Shown piece by piece: positions 59,424-64,000 of a stretch of DNA of 64,000 nucleotides. The DNA comes from Streptomyces dioscori (GTDB lineage: Bacteria > Actinomycetota > Actinomycetes > Streptomycetales > Streptomycetaceae). The DNA lies in the NCBI RefSeq assembly GCF_003024195.1, contig NZ_KZ679052.1, positions 1 through 64,000 of the forward strand, read 5' to 3'. How positions within the stretch are numbered: position 1 is the stretch's first letter; the number at the start of each line of letters is the position of its first letter. The notes below the pieces were generated by a model. That model was not told where the DNA came from, ran no database searches, and saw nothing but the letters and a program-made list of their open reading frames with translations. A program made the translations under genes and the position numbers.

Positions 59424-60281
59424 TCACTCCTGGCCGAACAGGAATTCCCTCGTCACTCCAGTGGCCACCTCCCTCTCGACTTCCCAGAAGATATCCAGAT
59501 AGTCTGTCGGCCGGCGCTGTGAAGTGCGCCCCAGGGCCTTTTCGCTCAGAATGGCCGAGCCGTCCGGATTCTCCAGATAGACGACCATCTCGTCCTCGTC
59601 CTCAGGAAACTCGAAAAGAGCATAGGGAGATCCGAAACGTGGGTAAATTCCCGCACTGAACGGAACGGTGTACACCGTGACCGTGGGCATCTCGTTGACC
59701 GTCAGTAGCTTTTCAAATTGTTTGTGCATCGTCTCGGGTGATCCCACTGTTCTCCGGATCACGGCCTCGTCCAGGATGAAAAAGGACTTGGGACCGTCTG
59801 TCTGAATCAGACGGTCCTGGCGCTCCAGGCGCAGCTGCACAAGTTGCTCGGTCTTCTCCCCTCCCAGGTTGAGCCGGTTCAGGACCACCCGCATGTACTC
59901 CTCGGTCTGCAGCAGACCGGGTACGAAATTGGGTTCGAAGTTCCTGATGATCGACGCGGAGCTCTCATATCCGAGATACGTCTCGAAGTCCTGATTCACC
60001 CAGGGGCGGTACTGGTCCCACCACGGCGGCCGTCGTGCGGCACGTGCCATGTCGGTCAGCACCTTGACCTGTGCCCGGTCCGTGATCCCGTAGTGCTCCG
60101 CCAGCACCCGTACGTCGGTGACCGACACGCCGACGGTGCCGGCCTCGATCCGAATCACCTTTGAGGGTGACCAGTCGAGCTGCTCGGCTACCTCGCGCTG
60201 CTTCAGTCCTGCGCCCTCCCTCGCCTTCTTGAGGCGATCGCGCAGTCGTGCACGCTGGAATCCGGGCTCTTCCTGTGGCAC
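59424..60281 (-). CDS. XRE-family (helix-turn-helix plus DUF5753) regulator
   Basis: The 285-residue protein has an N-terminal XRE helix-turn-helix (GLKQREVAEQLDWSPSKVIR at about 25-44) and the C-terminal DUF5753 domain (NFEPNFVPGLLQTEEYMRVV; FFILDEAVIRRTVGSPETMH; GIYPRFGSPYALFEFPEDED). This architecture is that of WhiJ and related Streptomyces regulators, which pair with DUF397 proteins. GTG at 60281 is preferred because GGAG lies just upstream; the open frame extends to 60569 without typical content. Its partner is probably the DUF397 protein at 59141. Confidence 0.9.
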   Translation of the reverse strand: MPQEEPGFQRARLRDRLKKAREGAGLKQREVAEQLDWSPSKVIRIEAGTVGVSVTDVRVLAEHYGITDRAQVKVLTDMARAARRPPWWDQYRPWVNQDFETYLGYESSASIIRNFEPNFVPGLLQTEEYMRVVLNRLNLGGEKTEQLVQLRLERQDRLIQTDGPKSFFILDEAVIRRTVGSPETMHKQFEKLLTVNEMPTVTVYTVPFSAGIYPRFGSPYALFEFPEDEDEMVVYLENPDGSAILSEKALGRTSQRRPTDYLDIFWEVEREVATGVTREFLFGQE

Positions 60282-60683
60282 CGAGGTCTCCGTCCTGACG
60301 CAGTGGGCGTTGTCCGTCAGTAGGCTAGTGGCCTGGAGGCGCTCAGGCACGCCGCTTAGGGCTGCTCGGCCGATGGCGAAGGCGCTGTCTGCTGCCGACC
60401 CGAACGCCTGGCGCCCATGAGCCGCACGGCTCGACGCGCGCTGTCTCATCGCCGCCAGTCTGTCTGCCCGGACACCAAGTGCGTCATGCTGGATTGCCAC
60501 ATGGCATATAGCATCCTGCGCGCCCACGTATAAAACAAGCCCACCTGCGAATGTGTGTAGGCGAGTCAATTAATGGGGCTCGATTTACGGTAGAGCGATA
60601 CTTTTCCTACGCGTCGTAATGCATGCCTGAGGGGCTTGAGTGCCGTGGCTGGCGACACCATTGCGCGGAACGTAAAAAGAAAA
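60282..60683. other. Intergenic region upstream of the XRE regulator
   Basis: About 400 bases with no supported gene. On the minus strand AT-rich words such as GTTTTATACG and GCTATATGCCATG near 60500-60535 may be the XRE promoter. Confidence 0.4.
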
Positions 60684-60711
60684 GATCGACGACGGAAATC
60701 CGTCGTCGATC
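60684..60711 (-). terminator. Terminator after the membrane protein gene
   Basis: GATCGACGACGGA (60684-60696) pairs with TCCGTCGTCGATC (60699-60711) around two bases; on the minus strand TTTTCTTTTTAC follows, a classic intrinsic terminator 37 bases after the stop codon. Confidence 0.92.
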
Positions 60712-60747
60712 ATTCTTGCGGGGCGGGTGGTGTCGGCGAGCCCGCCG

Positions 60748-61620
60748 CTACTCCGGAGCGTGCTCCGGTCCCCCGAAGTCCGGGCTGCTGAAGTCCGGGC
60801 TTGAGTAGCTGGGACGGGGACCCGCCGCCGCACCCCCGTCGGGACTGCTGAATCCCGGCCGGTTGTAACCGAGCTGCGGCATCCGGCTGACCGGTTCCGT
60901 CGGCTTCGTACGGCCGAGGGCCGCTGTGCCGGGGTCGGCGAGAGCCTCCCGGAGGAACGGCATGAGGCCGCGCTCCAGGAGTGCTTCGTGCCAGGCTTCC
61001 CTGGCCAGAGCGACCTCCTCGTTCCGTTCACCGTGTACACCGGCCTGCAGTGAGCTGGCGCCGTTGCGCAGGGCGGCGAGCAGCAGGCAGACCGCGGCGA
61101 CCAGGATCGAGACCGCGGTGATGGCGCCGAAGACCCAGCCGGTGGTGAGGAGGGTCCGTGCGATGCCCGGCTCGGGGGCGAGCATCTTCAGGATGTAGCC
61201 GACGAGCAGGAAGATCGCCGCGGCGGTGCCGGCGAGGACCGGGGCGAGCACGGCGACCACCGCGGCGGCACCGGCCCCCGCGGTCTCGGCGACTTCCCCC
61301 ATGGTGGTGGCGAGCCCCACCGCGCTCGTGCCCGGATCCGAGGAACTGCTGGATCCTTCGCGGACGGGAGGGGTGGACGGCGCCGGTTGGCGCAGTTCCT
61401 CGCGGACCTTCACATAGTGCTGGTACTCGCTCGCCGCGGCCGCCGTGATGAGTGCGGTGGCGTTGAGTGCCATCGTGCGCAGCTGTTCGGGGTTGAGCCG
61501 CTGACCGACAGCGGCGAGTTCCGGACGGTGTGGTGCGGAGCGCAGCGCCTCGTCGAGGATCCGCTCGTACTCTTGGCGGTCCTCGCTCAGCAGGTGCTGC
61601 GGAACGCTGTTCATGTGCAT
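60748..61620 (-). CDS. Two-helix membrane protein with SSPDF-repeat tail
   Basis: The 290-residue protein has an N-terminal helical domain (1-85, QEYERILDEALRSAPHRPEL), two hydrophobic segments (about 115-150, VVAVLAPVLAGTAAAIFLLV; about 160-185, GAITAVSILVAAVCLLLAAL), a cytosolic helical part, and a C terminus with repeats (GFSSPDGG, SYSSPDF, SSPDFGG). No family was recognised. ATG at 61620 follows GGAG at nine bases. The repeat tail could be a docking site or only disorder. Confidence 0.75.
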   Translation of the reverse strand: MHMNSVPQHLLSEDRQEYERILDEALRSAPHRPELAAVGQRLNPEQLRTMALNATALITAAAASEYQHYVKVREELRQPAPSTPPVREGSSSSSDPGTSAVGLATTMGEVAETAGAGAAAVVAVLAPVLAGTAAAIFLLVGYILKMLAPEPGIARTLLTTGWVFGAITAVSILVAAVCLLLAALRNGASSLQAGVHGERNEEVALAREAWHEALLERGLMPFLREALADPGTAALGRTKPTEPVSRMPQLGYNRPGFSSPDGGAAAGPRPSYSSPDFSSPDFGGPEHAPE

Positions 61621-61804
61621 CCCCCGATGCTCCGTAGGGCTGGGTGACTCGGCATGCTGACGAGCCGTCGGGCAGAAACGGAGGGGAGCCTGCTACGGAT
61701 AAGCCGATGGTAGAGCGATGACGGCACAGGGTGACAGGGGGTTTCCAGAATTTGCCCCCGGACCGCACGCGTCCTCCATCGCAGGACGTGTGCCCCGTGA
61801 ACGC

Positions 61805-63016
61805 CTAGTTATCCAGGGGAAGCTGCTGGACCAGCAGTTTCCCGGCCATGGTCACGCCGCCGTCCATCGCGATCGCGAGCTTGTCGGCGTACACATGAGG
61901 TTCTTCGACCGCGAGAGGCGGAGAGTTCTCGCCGTCCTCCGAGCCGACCTCGCCCCGCAGGTACGGAATGGGGCTGTGACCATGGACGATGCGTGACCCG
62001 CCGTAGGTCTCCAGCAGGGAGCGGACCGCCTGCGCGCCGCCGTCGTCGCGGAACGCGAAGCGCTTGGTGAACTTGCGGAACAGGTCCCAGCACTCGTCCG
62101 CGTCATTGCGGGTGAGGGTTTCGCGGATGGTGTCGTTGACCGCTTCGATGGAGTCGCCGTAGTCGAGATAGGCGGTCGTGTCGGAGTGCACGAGCAGATG
62201 CCCGTCGGCCAGTTCCATCGCGTCCAGGCGGGCCATCCACTGCAGATGATGGTCCTGGAGACGTTCCATGTCGGTCTTCTGGCCGCCGTTGAGCAGCCAG
62301 GCGGCCTGGAAGGTGGCGGTTCCCGCGCCGGAGTTGACGGGGGTGTCCCCGAACCGCCTGGCGCCCAGGAGCAGCAACTCGTGGTTGCCCATCAGCGCCT
62401 TGCAGTAGCCGCCGACCGCGGCGGCCTCGGCGGAGAGCCGCATCACGAGGTCGATGACGCCGATCCCGTCGGGCCCGCGGTCGGTGAAGTCACCGAGGAA
62501 CCACAGCCGGGAGGTCCCGGCCGCCCAGCGGCCTTCGAGGTCGATGAGCCCCTTCTCGTGCAGCGCGGAGACGAGTTCGTCGAGGTAGCCGTGCACGTCG
62601 CCGACGACGTACAGCGGACCGGGACCCTCCTCGGGCTGCGGAATCCGACCGGCCTCGGGGTCGACCGGCATCTGAACCGTGTCACCGCGGTTGATGACCG
62701 GCAGATCGCGCTCGGTCGGCGTGTAGCCCTCCGGCTCGGCGGCGGGGACGCCGGCCTCACCGTTCGGCGGTCCGCCCGCGTAGGAACCGGACCGGACGTA
62801 CGGCTCCGGGGGCCCGGTGTACGGGTCGGCGGCCTGGTCGTACGGCTCGGCGGAGCGGTCGTACGGTTCGGCCGGCCGGTCGTACTGCCCGGGCGGTGCC
62901 GGGTGCGGTCCGGGCGGCTGCGCGTACGGACCGGCTTCGTGGACGTACGCCGGTACGCGGAAGTCGCGCACCGTCGGCGTCCGCATCTCGGGTCCCTGAC
63001 CGGCCCCCTGAGTCAT
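61805..63016 (-). CDS. Calcineurin-like metallophosphoesterase
   Basis: The 403-residue protein has the metallophosphatase motifs LYVVGDVHGYLDELVSALHE, LWFLGDFTDRGPDGIGVIDL, LMGNHELLL and a late HGHSPIPY, which bind two metal ions. It is similar to the Ser/Thr phosphatase or ApaH/PrpE-like group. The N-terminal 140 residues are Pro/Tyr-rich with heptad-like repeats of the EPYDRSA type and are probably disordered. ATG at 63016 has GGAGGGG upstream; the open frame reaches 63100. Substrate unknown. The gap 61621-61804 shows no other feature. Confidence 0.85.
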   Translation of the reverse strand: MTQGAGQGPEMRTPTVRDFRVPAYVHEAGPYAQPPGPHPAPPGQYDRPAEPYDRSAEPYDQAADPYTGPPEPYVRSGSYAGGPPNGEAGVPAAEPEGYTPTERDLPVINRGDTVQMPVDPEAGRIPQPEEGPGPLYVVGDVHGYLDELVSALHEKGLIDLEGRWAAGTSRLWFLGDFTDRGPDGIGVIDLVMRLSAEAAAVGGYCKALMGNHELLLLGARRFGDTPVNSGAGTATFQAAWLLNGGQKTDMERLQDHHLQWMARLDAMELADGHLLVHSDTTAYLDYGDSIEAVNDTIRETLTRNDADECWDLFRKFTKRFAFRDDGGAQAVRSLLETYGGSRIVHGHSPIPYLRGEVGSEDGENSPPLAVEEPHVYADKLAIAMDGGVTMAGKLLVQQLPLDN

Positions 63017-63207
63017 CGACCCCTCCACCACCATCGCGCCGCATCTGCACCGCGTCGGACTGCCTGGTCGCAGCGGCCCGCGGTGTCGTCCGCCCATCAT
63101 AGGAATGCGGATCGCGCCATGTGATGACCCAGGGGTGGTGAATCGGAGCAGAACCCCAGTTCACCGTGGTTTTCTCCCGAATTGGGAGGGCCTTTCCGCG
63201 TCGGAGG

Positions 63208-64000
63208 TCACCCCTGCTCCGGAGACCGCGGTGGACTGACGGTCGTCCGTGGCGGCCGTCGCTCGGAGGAGGTGCGCACGATCAGCTCCGTCGGTATCAC
63301 CTGCTCGACCGGTTGGTCCGATTCGACCCCCTCGATGGCGTCGATGAGGAGCTGGACCACGGCCGTGCCGATTCGTCTCGGTTTGAGCGAGAGTGTCGTG
63401 ACGGGCGGTTCGGTGTTGGCGTAGACGGTGGACTCGCTGCAGCACACGAGCAGCAGGTCGTCCGGTACGCGCAGGCCGTAGCGCCGCGCCGCCGCGAGGA
63501 GGTCGGTGCCGTTCGGGTCGAACAGACCGTAGACGGCGTCGGGACGGTCGGGCCGGGCGAGCAGCCGGTCGGCGGCCACCGCTCCCGCGCACGGATCGTG
63601 CGCGGGATAGGCCTCGTACACGGGATCCTGGCCCACACGCTCGCACCAGCGGAGGTACGCGGTCGTCGACAGGTGCGTGTACGTGTCCGTGGTCGTCCCG
63701 GTCAGCAGGCCGATCCTGCGGGCTCCGGCGGCGGCCAGGTGGTCGAGGATGCCGAGGACCGCGGCCTCGTGGTCGTTGTCCACCCAGGCGGTCACCGGCA
63801 GCGAGCCGGCCGGGCGGCCGTCCGAGACCACCGGTAATCCCTGGCGGACGAGTTCGCTGACGACCGGGTCCTGGTCGGAGGGGTCGATGACGACCGTCCC
63901 GTCCAGGGCCACGTTCGACCACACGTCGTGGCGCGAGGTCGCCGGGAGGATGACCAGGGCGTAGCCCCGGGCGAGCGCGGCCGAGGTGGCGGCTCTGGCC
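63208..64000 (-). CDS. LacI/GalR-family transcriptional regulator, C-terminal part (cut by window edge)
   Basis: The 264 visible residues form the sugar-binding-like domain of LacI regulators: ARGYALVILPAT, DGTVVIDPSDQDPVVSELVR, GLPVVSDGRP, the segment AAAGARRIGLLTGTTTDTYT and a typical end (EPPVTTLSLKPRRIGTAVVQ, ELIVRTSSERR). The helix-turn-helix and start lie beyond the right edge. The effector is unknown. It is on the same strand as the metallophosphoesterase and about 190 bases upstream of it. Confidence 0.85.
   Translation of the reverse strand, partial: ARAATSAALARGYALVILPATSRHDVWSNVALDGTVVIDPSDQDPVVSELVRQGLPVVSDGRPAGSLPVTAWVDNDHEAAVLGILDHLAAAGARRIGLLTGTTTDTYTHLSTTAYLRWCERVGQDPVYEAYPAHDPCAGAVAADRLLARPDRPDAVYGLFDPNGTDLLAAARRYGLRVPDDLLLVCCSESTVYANTEPPVTTLSLKPRRIGTAVVQLLIDAIEGVESDQPVEQVIPTELIVRTSSERRPPRTTVSPPRSPEQG

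Noticed and set aside
1..64000. tRNA, rRNA, CRISPR arrays, insertion sequences or integrase attachment sites
   Set aside because: No cloverleaf, direct-repeat array, transposase or integrase was recognised on reading both strands; a tRNA scan was not run.

Overview
The window is high-GC actinobacterial DNA that I read as the replication-origin region of a Streptomyces chromosome. The evidence is the gene order gnd-dnaN-oriC-dnaA-rpmH-rnpA-yidD-yidC-jag-rsmG-parA-parB-trxA-trxB-sigM-murJ, many GTG starts, an oriC dense in DnaA boxes of the TTGTCCACA type, a cloud of perfect parS sites (GTTTCACGTGAAAC), a FemX-type peptidoglycan branching enzyme, and the sporulation pair ssgR-ssgA. No CRISPR array, insertion sequence, tRNA or rRNA gene was recognised.

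Layout. 1-4830: start of a 6-phosphogluconate dehydrogenase gene (cut by the window edge), dnaN, oriC (about 19 DnaA-box-like 9-mers), dnaA and its promoter region. 4831-10966: ribosome, RNase P, membrane-insertion and chromosome-partition block (rpmH, rnpA, yidD, yidC, jag, rsmG, parA, parB). 10967-15219: GNAT protein, thioredoxin system with an exact SigR-type promoter, anti-sigma factor and ECF sigma factor. 15246-23460: pseudokinase membrane protein, MurJ flippase, large secreted protein, CCA-adding enzyme. 23604-27362: small membrane protein, MFS permease, inositol-phosphate synthase, PadR regulator with a palindromic operator. 27737-34927: class A penicillin-binding protein, glycosyltransferase-87-like membrane protein, alanine-racemase-like protein, FemX and a small membrane protein. 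35203-40413: rpsF-ssb-rpsR-rplI operon, triple parS, MATE exporter, dnaB. 40487-53184: accessory and housekeeping genes (serine hydrolase, acetyltransferases, MarR/MFS/HbpS-like set, globin-reductase, Nudix, LysR, PLP enzyme, tyrosine phosphatase, holin-like, cupin). 53421-58531: ssgR, ssgA, YibE/F membrane protein, TPP riboswitch and thiC. 58661-60281: a lower-GC patch with a 55-residue membrane peptide, a DUF397 protein and an XRE/DUF5753 regulator. 60748-64000: membrane protein, metallophosphoesterase, LacI-type regulator cut by the right edge.

The genes share themes of replication initiation, chromosome segregation, cell-wall synthesis and sporulation. Eleven perfect and two one-mismatch parS sites are spread over about 48 kb. 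Several are used a second time: three are the centres of long perfect palindromes behind genes, two encode the peptide VSRET and one FHVK inside proteins, and one variant lies in a stem of the thiC TPP riboswitch. A second cluster of DnaA-box-like sites lies in front of dnaB. The least conventional protein-coding locus is the XRE/DUF397/small-membrane-peptide patch at 58.6-60.3 kb. All functions are read from sequence alone; no search or alignment was run.
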